A DNA stretch of 15,860 bases. Source: Daldinia sp. FL1419. Taxonomy: Eukaryota > Ascomycota > Sordariomycetes > Xylariales > Hypoxylaceae. The notes under the pieces are model-generated. The model did no database searches. It saw only the letters and a program-made list of their open reading frames with translations, and was not told the DNA's origin. The first letter of the stretch is position 1; each line of letters begins with the position of its first letter. Made by a program: the position numbers and the translations under genes. This document shows, one piece after another, positions 1 through 9,959 of this stretch. The stretch spans positions 1-15,860 of the forward strand of contig MU623701.1 in the NCBI GenBank assembly GCA_025201765.1. Reading direction: 5' to 3'.

Positions 1-379
1 TTTTATATAAAATATAATAATTAAAAAATATTCCTATATTAATTTTATTAAAAAATTAAATTATTAATATATTAAAGAACTAAATTAAATATAAAATTCT
101 TAAAAAAAGTTATAATTTATATTATAACCCTTAATTTATAGTAAAAAAGAAAAACAATAAATTATAATTAATTAATTTAATTACTAAATTAAATATTATA
201 ATAATTAAGGATATTTTTTATTTAAAAAATGTAACTTTTTTATAGAAGAATTTATTATATATATTATACTCTCCTATATTAACCTATTTTTAAAATATAA
301 TTAATTAGATTTATTAATTTATAATAAAAATATAATTATTTTTATTATATTTTTAAAATTATTACAAATAATAATAATA

Positions 380-1930
380 TTATAAAGAATAATAAATTTA
401 ATAATATATTTTTTCAAAGTTATAAACCATATCTTATATAATTTAATATTACATATATATGAACCTTTCTTTAATAATATTAGAATTAAAAGATTAATTA
501 TTAAATACAATAATTAAAAAATATATTCAAAAATTAAGTAATTTATATTAAAACATATTAAAAATATAATTAATATTCTTTTAAATTTCAAATTAATTAA
601 AATTATAATAAATGCTAAAAAATTAGAATTCTATAAAATAAATATTAAAATTGTTAATTATATCTATAAATCAAATAATTAATTACCTAGAAAAACCAAG
701 GTTTTAAAAATTTTAGAATAAAAAAAATATAATAATATTAATAAAATCCAATTATTTTTAGGTTTTATAATATATTTTTATATATAGATTAAAAATTATA
801 TTATAAAAACTCTACCATTAACCAAATTATTACACAAAAATAAACTTTTTATATAAGGTAAGGCATAAAACAAAATAATAATTAAATTAAAAAACATTTT
901 TATAAAACTATTATGTTTTATTGTAATAAATTATAAATCAAAATATCAAATAATTCTCAAAATCAATATTTTAAAATAAGGATAGAAAACAATAATTAAT
1001 TAATTAAATAATCAATCCACTTTTAAACCAAGTAAATATAAATTAGAAATTTGAAAAAGATCCAAATTAAAATATAACATTATAAAATAAGAATGCCTAA
1101 CTATTATAAAATCATTTAAACAATTATAAAATTACCTTTATAAAATCTAATTCCTTTTAAAAATTAATACCAAAATCCTAATCACTCAATTTAACAATAA
1201 CTTTACAAGCTTACCAAACACAACATTAACAAAATAAATTATATATATTAAAATGTTCAATTTCAAAATAAAATATATTATAAAAAAAAATAATATTATT
1301 ACAGATACTTTATTACAAAAATTAAACAAATTATTTAATTAAAATAATGAAAAATGAGAAAATAATTTAAATAATTATATTAACTTTTAATTTAACATAA
1401 TTTCAATATATTTTATATTAATAATATCAATTCCTAACAATTAAAACAAAATACAACCAACTATCTTACAACCATTTAATTAATGAAATCTAAAATCATA
1501 AAAAATAACATAATATTTATTAATATTTAAATTACCTTTAAAATTTTTAATTAATAATATAATTAAAAAACATAAAAATTATTTAAAATTTAAAATTAAA
1601 ATATTAAAATATATTATATTTAATAGGATTTTATAAAAAAAGATTAATAAAAGATATTTTAATCATCAAATTATTAATTATAAATTAATAAAATAAAGAA
1701 TTATTAAAGAATTTTATATAAAATATGAATATAAAAAGAAAAATTTAATATATTAATAAATTTCAGCCCTATATTATTAAAAAAATCTTTATAAATATAT
1801 TAATAAGGTAATTAAATTATGTAAAAAATGCTAATAAACAAATAAGAAAGGATTAATAGATTTTATAAATTATTCAACCCCTATAAAAATTTTAATATAT
1901 TGAATTTTAAATATATAATATATACCAAAC
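380..1930 (+). pseudogene. Ty3/Gypsy retrotransposon pol relic (RT-RNase H-integrase)
   Basis: Reading codons that start at positions 2 modulo 3 gives a stop-riddled but recognisable Gypsy polyprotein in conserved order, with no frame change between landmarks. About 482-640 resembles the end of the RT palm (KIYSK, then an NAKKLEFYK segment). About 690-830 gives KVLKILE-stop, IQLFLGF and KTLPLTKLL, the RT-connection region where a conserved Trp is now TAA. About 905-1140 resembles RNase H, with LKYNIIK, a stop, then ECLTIIKSFKQ. About 1710-1850 resembles the integrase zinc-binding domain, with ALYY-stop followed by LCKKC at 1817-1831. The lost residues fit C-to-T or G-to-A change (Trp or Gln codons to stops, His to Tyr). 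Domain identity comes from recalled family patterns, not a search. The gag region and 5' LTR would lie left of the window. No functional product is expected. Confidence 0.72.
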
Positions 1931-3136
1931 AATTTTAATTATAAAATAATTATTAAAACTTAAAAATAATTATCCAATTATTTAAAAATTTTATTATTTT
2001 GTTTAATTAATTTTAAAAATATTATTAAATTTATAAAGAAAAAAATAATTTACCAATATAATTAACCCTTAATAATTAAAATAAATAAAAAATTAGAATT
2101 TAAAAGCGAAATTATGAAAACCTATTTAAAATTAAATATATATTAAAAAATTAAATTAATTTATTTTTTACAAATTTAAGGTTAAATAGAAGTTAGGCAT
2201 AAATTGATTAAATATAGGTTAATAAAATTAATTAACAAAAAAGGAAAAGGATAGAATTAGCTTTTAAATGTTATAATATAGGTTAATAAGATTTCTATAA
2301 AATTATTAAAATTTAATATATATAAAATTATTTATAATAAATAGTTAATACTTTTAATTGAAATTATTATATTATTATAGAAAGTATTAAATTAGAAAAA
2401 TATTAAAATTCCAGAAGAATTTTTGAATATGTGTACACATATAATTAAATATTAATTAATTAATATAAATAAAATTTTTAAGATTATTTAAAATAAATAA
2501 CAAATTATAATAAAAAGAAATAACAAATAAAATTTTATAAAAATTAAGAAATAATTTTTAAATACTAATAATTTAATTTTAATTTATAATATAATTAAAT
2601 ATATTAATATATTAAAAAACCAATAATTATAATATAATTAATATAAATTTTATTTAATTAATTAAATTTTAGATTAAAATAAATATATAATAAAAAAATT
2701 AAGTAAAAATAAAATTAAAGAAAATATATTAAAAAATAAATTAAAATTATTTATATAAGATGAGTATAGATATTAAGAAGTTGTTAACAGCAAAAATAAT
2801 AAGTGAATAATTAAATTAGAAATTAACTTATTTAATTAAATAAATATTAATTAAGAACTATTAATAATAGAATTATAAGAAAAGGATTATAAAATTATAA
2901 AATAACTTAATAATAAGATTGTAATAGAAATATTAATAGAAAGAAAAGAAAAATATAAGAATTATATAAAAATAAATCAAAAAATTAAGGAATTAAAATT
3001 TTTATTTTATTTATTTTTTTAAATTTAACCTTTTTTAGATTTATTTTAAATTTTAATTAATTAATTAATTTAATTATATTTCTTTATAATTTTTTTAATT
3101 TATTTTATCGAAATTAATTTATTGGATAAATTACTT

Positions 3137-3454
3137 TGTTAACTTTAGGGAATTCTGAACTAGTGCAATATAAGTATGTGGTTAAAATATATAATAAGGA
3201 TATATAATAAGAATATATAGCAAGAATATATAATAGGAATTATTTTGGAAGATTCCCTAATAAACCCTTATAAGGTTTATATACATTTATTTAAATATAT
3301 ATAAGTTTTAATAATTATTTTCCTACTTAATTAATATAAATCATAAATAATTCTTTAAAGATTGTTTCTATATAATTTTATATAGATAATATATACTTTT
3401 TTAGGCCTATACCTTATTATACGCGCTATTATTACAGAACAGTTACATATAACA
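3137..3454 (+). mobile_element. possible 3' LTR of the Gypsy relic
   Basis: This 318-bp segment starts TGTTA and ends TAACA, the short inverted TG...CA ends expected of an LTR. It sits downstream of the decayed pol frame, where a 3' LTR belongs. It is more sequence-complex than its surroundings, including TATATAA-like and AGGCCTATACC stretches. No second copy is present to compare, no polypurine tract can be read upstream, and a target duplication cannot be tested because the 5' end of the element is outside the window. The boundaries are a proposal. Confidence 0.3.
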
Positions 3455-3590
3455 ATTTATTTATTTGATTATTTTGATACCTTTATTAGAATATAATCAC
3501 TTTATATCCTTAAATTTATATAACCTTTGGTTGTTATGGGTTAGTTAAAGTGTAAGGCATATCCTGTAGGAGCTATTAGAGTTCCTATTC

Positions 3591-3781
3591 AATATTTTTA
3601 TATAATGAGTTTTTAGTAATGAATTTAGGTTTTATTTAATGTTAATGAAGTTGTAAGATTAAGGTTAAAAAAGTTGATGAGAAAGATATAATTATTATTA
3701 GTATGGTAGTAATGTTAGAAAGGTAATAAAATTAATTAGATTTAATATTAAAGTGTTTGTTAATATTAGTGTTATTATTTG
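3591..3781. other. 191-nt tract with no cytosine on the plus strand
   Basis: From 3591 to 3781 the plus strand contains no C at all while G remains common. The flanking C residues are at 3590 and 3782. This is what complete C-to-T conversion of one strand would leave. The reciprocal pattern, G absent and C retained, occurs at 1096-1208 and 1359-1484. I see no coding sense in the tract. Confidence 0.85.
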
Positions 3782-3977
3782 CGTTATTATTATAGGTATA
3801 TATGATATTTTTAATGTTAGTGTTCATAGTGATGAGATCTAATATAACCCTCCTTAATATATATGGTTTATAGGGTATGTAGGGTTAATTTCAAAGCTAA
3901 TTTCAAAGCCAATTTCAGGGTATATAACATTTTTCCTAATTTGAATTCCAAATGTTTCTGGTATTTTTGCAGTATTA

Positions 3978-4238
3978 AAATTGGTGGCCTAATCAATTTA
4001 ACCAATTAGATATATACGATTGGAATTTGTATTATTATAATAATTAATTTTAGGTATAGTTAAAATAAGTAGTTCAAACTATTTGAATTTTTGTAAATAA
4101 TTTAATAAATTTGATAAATTTTAAATATTCAATATATTTAATAATAATAAAAATATGACCAAGTAAAATTCTGATTTAGTTGGGGGATGGATTAAATCCC
4201 ATACAAATTAGGTATGTTATAATCGGGCCACCAACTCA
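3978..4238. mobile_element. possible small TIR element in the AT-rich block
   Basis: The sequence TTGGTGGCCTAAT near 3980 is matched in inverted orientation near 4225-4238, whose reverse complement reads TTGGTGGCCCGAT. The differences are transitions. The segment is about 260 bp and has no coding capacity, so it could be a MITE or the remnant of a DNA transposon. The arms are short and similarity fades inward, so chance or a shared older repeat is possible. Confidence 0.3.
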
Positions 4239-4344
4239 CATAAAAGGTAAATTAGTTATAGATTTATGAAAATTTAGTTGTAAATTTAAAATCACTGTAA
4301 AAAGTGGGCATTTCCCTTCTATTAGGGTGCCTAATCATGTACCT

Positions 4345-5507
4345 AATTATGGCACTTGCTGCAAGTATTACAGGGACCACCCCGCTTATTCGTACCGGTT
4401 GAAGGAACACCGAGCCACAAGGCAAGAGGGCTGTGCGGCCTTCAGCTCCGGCTCCGTTATCCTAGAATCAATTTAACCAATCCATTCAATCCATTCAATC
4501 CCTTCTTATTACTAAACAGCATCACCCACTTCAGCTTCGACGCAGTCCACCTAATCAACACGCGTACGATGAGCCTCCTTACCCCAATATTCAACATACG
4601 TTACGGACGAGTTGATCTACGTGTATGGTTTTTTTGGAGGGTTTTTTTTTTTTTGGATGGAGATGAAAATCAGAACAAATATTTCGTCTCCCTAGATCCC
4701 CAACCTAGATCCCTATCAGTGACAAGTCCTCACTCCACATAAGATCGACCGTCGTACTCGCAGAAACAAGAACGGATGACTTCAAAATTTTCCAGGGTTT
4801 GTCGATATCGAAAAAATCCGAGCTTTTAGTCATATGTTGCAAGTTTGCCGTCTAAGACGAAAATAAAAATTTTGGGTCGACTTAGGCAGCTTCGATTCTC
4901 CATCGACGTAAGAGGCATTTTTTAACATGTCCCCATATCTCCCAATCATATACTCGCTTATTTCATTTCTGGTGAGCTTAAAAAATGACTTCCGGTCCAT
5001 CTTCAGCGCTTAAAAAAGTACTCGGTGTAAAAGTCGAGTTAGACTAGTTAGAATAAGCCAATTCTATGCAATAGGTATAGGTCTTCATTATCATCCGCTC
5101 TTCTATAGTGATACTCCCCTAATTGAACTCCTCAACTCCCGCCAACATGGAAAATGCGTGGTATAAGTGCCGAACCAGAATTGTCTCCAACCCCAAGAAA
5201 AACACTGGGCTCTAATTGTATAAAACGCTAACCTAGGTGATTTTGTATTTTACCATCTACTGGTTGTGATATTTTGAGTATAAGTTGTTATGTATAGTAT
5301 TGACCGGCGTGAATCAACTCGGAGCCTTGCATTCCCTCCTTGGGGTTAGAATTGTTTTCTTTTCGTCGTAATCTCGCTATGGATCCTGTTTCTTCAAGTT
5401 TCCTGGATTGAGACATTCAAGGGAAATCTCCGAAACAATTGGTCTAAAGGAAAGAATTGAATAAAAGTATCGTTTCGGATTCTTTGGTATTAAGTAGTTG
5501 TCATCCA
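4345..5507. other. intergenic region, no gene supported
   Basis: Balanced-composition sequence lies between the AT-rich block and the 3' end of the membrane-protein gene. A 128-codon open frame at 4356-4742 looks accidental: it contains a direct repeat (ATCCATTCA twice near 4480-4500) and a T-run at 4644-4654, and resembles no family. A 20-codon open frame at 4984-5046 is also unsupported. The part next to 5508 should hold the 3' UTR of the minus-strand gene. I see no RNA gene. Confidence 0.6.
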
Positions 5508-7209
5508 TCACCGGTAAGCGGTCTGCCGCGTCGCACTTACCTCCCCTGGTATTGCTGGAATAACAGGCACTTCCCCACGCTCCCGTGCCCTCGAACCCGC
5601 TCTCTTCGCTCGGCCAGCTTGCTGATTAACCCAACTAGTTATAGAGCGGAATCGAGCTGGACGGTCCTCACTCGCTTCCGTGTATACGGTTTCTCTCCTA
5701 TCGCCCGGTCTACTCATCCACGAGTCTCGAGCCGAAGGATTATCCTCGGTTGGCACAGGTACCGGTTTATTCGTCCCAGAAGGTGGAGGCACAATAATGT
5801 CGCCGTCTCCAAATCCAGAAGAAATTGATGATATTTCGCTAGCTCGGGTCCAAGTCCGTTTCGGTGCGCCATATGCTTCTGGTGGTTGACGAGGTAGTTC
5901 CGATTCATTGTAGTATGGCTGCGTTACCTGAGATTCCATGGTTGCGTTGCCATTGCCATTGTTTGCCGTGCCTCCGTTCCCTGGAGTATACTGGTTTATG
6001 ATACTTGCAAGAGGAGGGTTACTGTCCGGCGATTGTCGAAGAGTTCCTGATTGGGAATTCGAACGCACTACACTCCCTGGTCCCGGCGGATACGCTTTAC
6101 CTAGGCCGTAGAATGTATCTGATCGCATCGTACCATATTCACCCTTCTCATAAATGGGGGGCGCCTCGTTAGCCATGTATAGCGTAGGGCCATCCATTGA
6201 TCCCCTCCGTTTCTCGCTAAACTTGTCGATAAAGCCCGTGCCGCCGCTAATGCCGATGCTCTGACCTTTTGTTCTCTTCAAGACCCTATAGATAATCCAC
6301 CCAATAAAGCAAAATAAGATGAAAGCACCTTGGACGTGTTAGCCATGCATTATCGCCGAGATGACAAGATTTACTCACCTATTGCACCTGCAGCAATGAG
6401 GAGATGCTCTGCTGTAGGGTTCAGTACACCCTGTTGTTGCTGTTGGGGGTCTTTGTCGTGCCACTTATGTTTGCCCCCATCATCGCCATCACCCACAGTA
6501 TCCGAGGCTTTAGGTACCGAAATTGACGCTGTAGGGATTTGTCCGCTAGTGAATGTAGGAACAAACTGAATGGTGGTGGGTGATGGTGGGTCATCGTGGT
6601 CATCGTCATCATCGTCCGTATCGTGCGCCGCTTTACCCTGGTTTGGAGGGACTTGTCCAGCCAGAACAGGAGGAGTTGAAAATACCTAACAATGCGTTAT
6701 TAGTTTGATTCTATCAGCTATAAATTGCTGTACGAACATACCGGCAGGGGAGAAGTTGAAGTTACTAGCGACAGGGGCGTAGTGGTCATAGTCGTTAACG
6801 GAGCAATAGTTTGACTCGGTAGCGCAGTTAGAGTAACGATAGACCCTGAGGAGCTTGGTGCAGGTAGCTGGGTTGTTTGCTGTGGGGAATCGCCGATCTC
6901 TTCGTCCTCGTCGTCATCGCTATCATCGTCACTTGAGTCTCCTGGACCATGTTTGTGAAGTTCATCGTCTGAATCGCTGCTGCTCTCGTGGTCGCTATCA
7001 TGCTCGTCTCCGACCCCGCGAGAATTATCATCTAAACCTCGACCAGCAATATATCGCGCCCTCGAAGCTTCAGTGCCGATAGAATCGTTCTTAATATTCC
7101 TACGCCTCAAGCCTGTACGCGAAAACAGTATCGACCAACGACCTATTTTTGGTACCGCCCTCCATGATTGGCCGTCTTGGGCTTGTCGTCTCCTGTTAGA
7201 TGGTGGCAT
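5508..7209 (-). CDS. single-pass membrane protein with acidic N-terminal domain, uncharacterised
   Basis: Three exons, 7209-6742, 6685-6379 and 6328-5508, encode 531 residues. The introns (56 and 50 nt) have GTATGT and GTGAGT donors and AG acceptors, and the first has an ACTAAT-type branch site. An in-frame TAA lies just upstream of the ATG. Residues 1-250 lack an obvious signal peptide and hold Ser/Asp/Glu-rich acidic stretches at about 68-110 and again shortly before a KHKWHDKD segment. The only membrane span is about 251-272 (LLIAAGAIGAFILFCFIGW), assembled across the second intron. It is followed by YRVLKRTK, so by the positive-inside rule the tail is cytosolic. The tail is polar and disordered, with a PPIY motif at 315-318, the kind bound by WW domains of Rsp5/Nedd4 ubiquitin ligases. 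I recognise the architecture as typical of fungal hypothetical membrane proteins but not a named family. The C-terminus is uncertain: a perfect GTAAGT donor overlaps codons near 5540, so a further intron is possible. Confidence 0.82.
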
Positions 7210-7584
7210 GTTATCGCTCAGAAATTATTACTACGCGCCAAAATGCTCTGCATCCAAGCACCTTTCCTAAATTCATAACATAACCGGTATGCGAAACAGG
7301 ATAAATGAGAGACGAACGTTATTAAAATTACCCAAAAAACTGTATATGGTTGGGCACACCGAAAACGACAGGACGGAATGAAGTGAATACCAAGAACCCA
7401 AACCTGGGGATCGACTAATAGAATACAAGAAGGCCCGCCTTGGAAGAAAAAGAGAAGGAAAGAAGGGGAAAAAAAGATCAAAAAAAGCCAAGAGTAACAG
7501 AGGTACGAAGTAATAGGAAAGAAAGTGCAATTCAGAGTCGTATTAGATCTCAGGTCTTCCAGTCTCTCGGGGAACTGAGTTGCC
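7210..7584 (-). promoter_or_regulatory. likely promoter and 5' UTR of the membrane-protein gene
   Basis: Read on the minus strand, 7441-7490 is a long pyrimidine-rich tract (seen on the plus strand as GAAAAAGAGAAGGAAAG and similar). Such CT-rich tracts commonly precede transcription starts in filamentous fungi. It lies about 230-280 bp upstream of the ATG. No clear TATA box was found. The foldback element begins just beyond, so it may border or have altered this promoter. Confidence 0.45.
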
Positions 7585-8110
7585 CGACCATTGCCCCACT
7601 CCCTACCCTACCAGTGCATGGGTAGTTTGTATAGGCGGAGTAAAATTCACCTGACCAAGATATGCTTAAAAAGCTCATCCTACTATTGTTCTAATATTTT
7701 AATAAAAATTTTTAATTTAGGTTGAAGATTTACATATTTTTTATTTAGTAGATAAATGCTCAATGAGTACTTAATAAGTACTCAACGGGTATTTAGCAAA
7801 ATTTGGTTAATAAGTGCAGTTGAGCGGGTTCCTGAAGGGTTTGTTGAGTACTCAATGAGTATTCATTGAGCACCTATCTACCAGATAAAAAATATGTAAA
7901 TCTTCAACCTAAATCAAAAAATTTTAAAAATCTAAGTACTTGATACAGCTCATAGAGGACTTGCTGAGTACTCATCATCCAGGTATATTTGGTTAGTTAG
8001 ATGAACTTTATACAATAGGTTGATTGAATTTTTGCAATGGTTAGGTCAGGTTAGGTGCCCTCATACAAACTACCCATGCACTGGTAGGGTGGGGAGTGGG
8101 GCAATGGTCG
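7585..8110. mobile_element. nested inverted-repeat (foldback/MITE-like) element
   Basis: The outer arms, 7585-7632 and 8063-8110, are 48 bp each and match in inverted orientation at 47 positions, with one C/T difference. The inner arms, 7709-7766 and 7863-7920, are 58 bp each and match at 53 positions. Between the inner arms, GAGTACTT and AAGTACTC near 7764-7782 form another small palindrome. The whole 526 bp has no coding capacity, so any movement would need a transposase supplied in trans. A near-identical stretch, GGTCTTCCAGTCTCTC at 7553-7568 and GGTCTCCAGTCTCTC at 8121-8135, flanks the arms in direct orientation; this could be a subterminal repeat or a trace of insertion. The superfamily is not assignable. 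Confidence 0.75.
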
Positions 8111-9391
8111 ACCGACCTATGGTCTCCAGTCTCTCAGTCGAGATTCGGAGACTAAGACCCAACTAGTCCAACGCGTCTCAGGGATGTGAAGAGCCCCCCT
8201 GGACCCCTTCAACAAACCCCGGACGACCATATCCCTGACCGGCATGGCTGTCCCATGTGGGACTATTCTTCCCTCAGCTCGCGATGTTAATACATAGTAG
8301 GGTCTTCACAAAAAGGGTGAATAATCCGTAGCTGAGAGTTTACTACCATTGCTACGTACAATGATATCTAATCAAGCGAGTCCGATTAGCTACCAGTCAC
8401 ACAATCTACATTAATCGCAGCCTAAAGAAATGGCCAATATATTAGATGCGCTTGCTTCTTATAAGAAAGAGTAAACATTGTTCAAGGTATTGCCGAATCT
8501 ATAAGCATAGAAGTGTGCTAGCGTCGACGCAGATAAATCAGTTACCGATTGAGGCTCAAGAGACATAACTAAAGGGGTTAGATATTCTCAGTGCAGTGTA
8601 TGTAGCTATGAGATAGGTGCGAAAAGCTCGCTCTCCAATTTGAAAATGCCGAATGCCGCTCGTATGAAGCTATACAGCGAAACTGCTGATGTTTTCGGGG
8701 GCGACTTTTAGGGGTGAACACAGGCGAGTAAATGATCGAGGTTGACGGTACCGCCATGACTTGAAGTTGATATTGTCACAAGATAACCAGGGTGTCCTGT
8801 CTCGAGCAGGGAATAATTGCGGGGGCTACCGGGTTTCAGACAGGGATGGTGGTCAACGGCGCTGAACTTGATACAGATCAGCGTCTGGCATCTTGAATTT
8901 CAGTCCCTACAGCGGACTGTGCTCGAAGCCACGAGGAATTAAGTCTTCCGAAGCTCTCGCGATACTAGTAAATGTTTGGCGCTGATTGCGACATGGTTGA
9001 ATGAAAGGGACGAATGGTGACGGCTTTATTTTCTTTTCTTGTAAAGAATCAAGCCTCGTAAGGCTGATTATCGAGTAGCTCTAAGCGACTAAATCTCCTA
9101 TACCGAAAACGAGATGGATAGCAAAATGCCCCGAAATGGATTACGAAGACCAATTGTCTTCATTGGGAATGCTCATTCGAGGGAGAGGGAATATACCCCC
9201 TACGTAACTTTACGCGTAATAGGATGAATAGAAGTAATAGATAATTAGATGAAAGCCAAACGAGAGCCTCGGCGCCAATCCAAGCCAAGCCATCGCAAGC
9301 TTTTCTGTGAGAGGGAGATCTGACTGTTACTCTGTCAAGCTTTTTTGGAATTACCCATCCAGGCTTAACACGTCGGCCGCATCCGAATCGG

Positions 9392-9408
9392 CCTTGTCAA
9401 TGACAAGG
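9392..9408. repeat. 17-nt perfect palindrome CCTTGTCA-A-TGACAAGG
   Basis: Two perfect 8-nt half-sites are separated by a single A. It lies about 550 bp upstream of the acetyltransferase ATG. A dimeric regulator could bind such a site, but no known consensus was identified and chance cannot be excluded. Confidence 0.4.
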
Positions 9409-9807
9409 TTCGTTTTTGGGTATGTGGTCATTACAGGTAATAAGTTGGAAGAAGGTAAGTAATGGAGAAATGAGACAGAAATCTTTTATTTTTTAAAAGT
9501 ATAACTAGAATGTTACCGTTTGTTCTTTCCCCAAATTTATTATCTATAATTAAAGTTAAGAAGTCGCAACGGAATACTTTGAACGTTGATAGTAACTAGG
9601 TACAACTAGATTTATCAAGGATCAAGGTTAAGGTTCAACAGTAGACCACGGCTTCCTAACTCTTAACTGCTATCACCTATCCCGAGGTACTTCCGAATAA
9701 GTCTATGGTTAGCTGGTTAACTAACCTTATCTAAAACTGGCGTAGATTTCTCGTAGTTACCGTTTTTATCATACAAATTATATACAACTACACATTCGTT
9801 TTTTGTC

Positions 9808-9822
9808 GTTGTTGTTGTTGTT
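9808..9822 (+). repeat. GTT trinucleotide microsatellite
   Basis: Five GTT units occur in tandem about 140 bp upstream of the acetyltransferase start, probably in its promoter or 5' UTR. The tract is short and of no clear function. Confidence 0.6.
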
Positions 9823-9959
9823 TTCACAATATCCTGGGATTAGCGGAAGTATTCGGTATAATTGATAGGGAGGTATTTATACCAGATACGTAACAAATCT
9901 AGCGTTACGTTTTTCTTGTAACTGGGTCGGTAGATTCTACCGAATCGGATACTTTCATC

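Larger units (their letters stand above)
1..4340. repeat. AT-rich, RIP-degraded repeat block
   Basis: This block is overwhelmingly A and T, with long tracts lacking G or lacking C, and has no plausible intact coding region. It ends sharply near 4345, where balanced-composition sequence begins. Such AT-rich blocks in filamentous ascomycetes are usually old transposons mutated by RIP, which changes C to T mainly in CpA. Direct support here is a decayed Gypsy pol frame at about 380-1930 whose stops and substitutions fit C-to-T or G-to-A change. From about 1930 to 3136 I see no motif I would defend; the integrase core and any C-terminal domain should lie there but are too eroded to read. The short ORF on the minus strand at 319-510 is low-complexity and not a gene. 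Confidence 0.9.
8136..9959. other. long intergenic region, no gene recognised
   Basis: About 1.8 kb of balanced sequence lies between the foldback element and the acetyltransferase start. All frames are broken by frequent stops and no tRNA or rRNA motif was seen. Small local features are a 17-nt perfect palindrome at 9392-9408 and a short GTT repeat at 9808-9822. The last few hundred bases should contain the acetyltransferase promoter, but no TATA or CCAAT element stands out. Confidence 0.55.

Noticed and set aside
1..3000. Mitochondrial DNA insertion as an explanation for the AT-rich block
   Set aside because: The readable frame is a retrotransposon pol with RIP-like changes, and no mitochondrial gene motifs were seen.
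4356..4742. 128-codon plus-strand open frame beginning MLQVLQGPPRLF
   Set aside because: It contains a short direct repeat and a run of T translated as Phe, lacks any recognisable domain, and begins at the compositional boundary. It is likely accidental.
6855..7270. Plus-strand open frames overlapping the membrane-protein gene
   Set aside because: They lie opposite the acidic-repeat codons of exon 1 and have no domain content.
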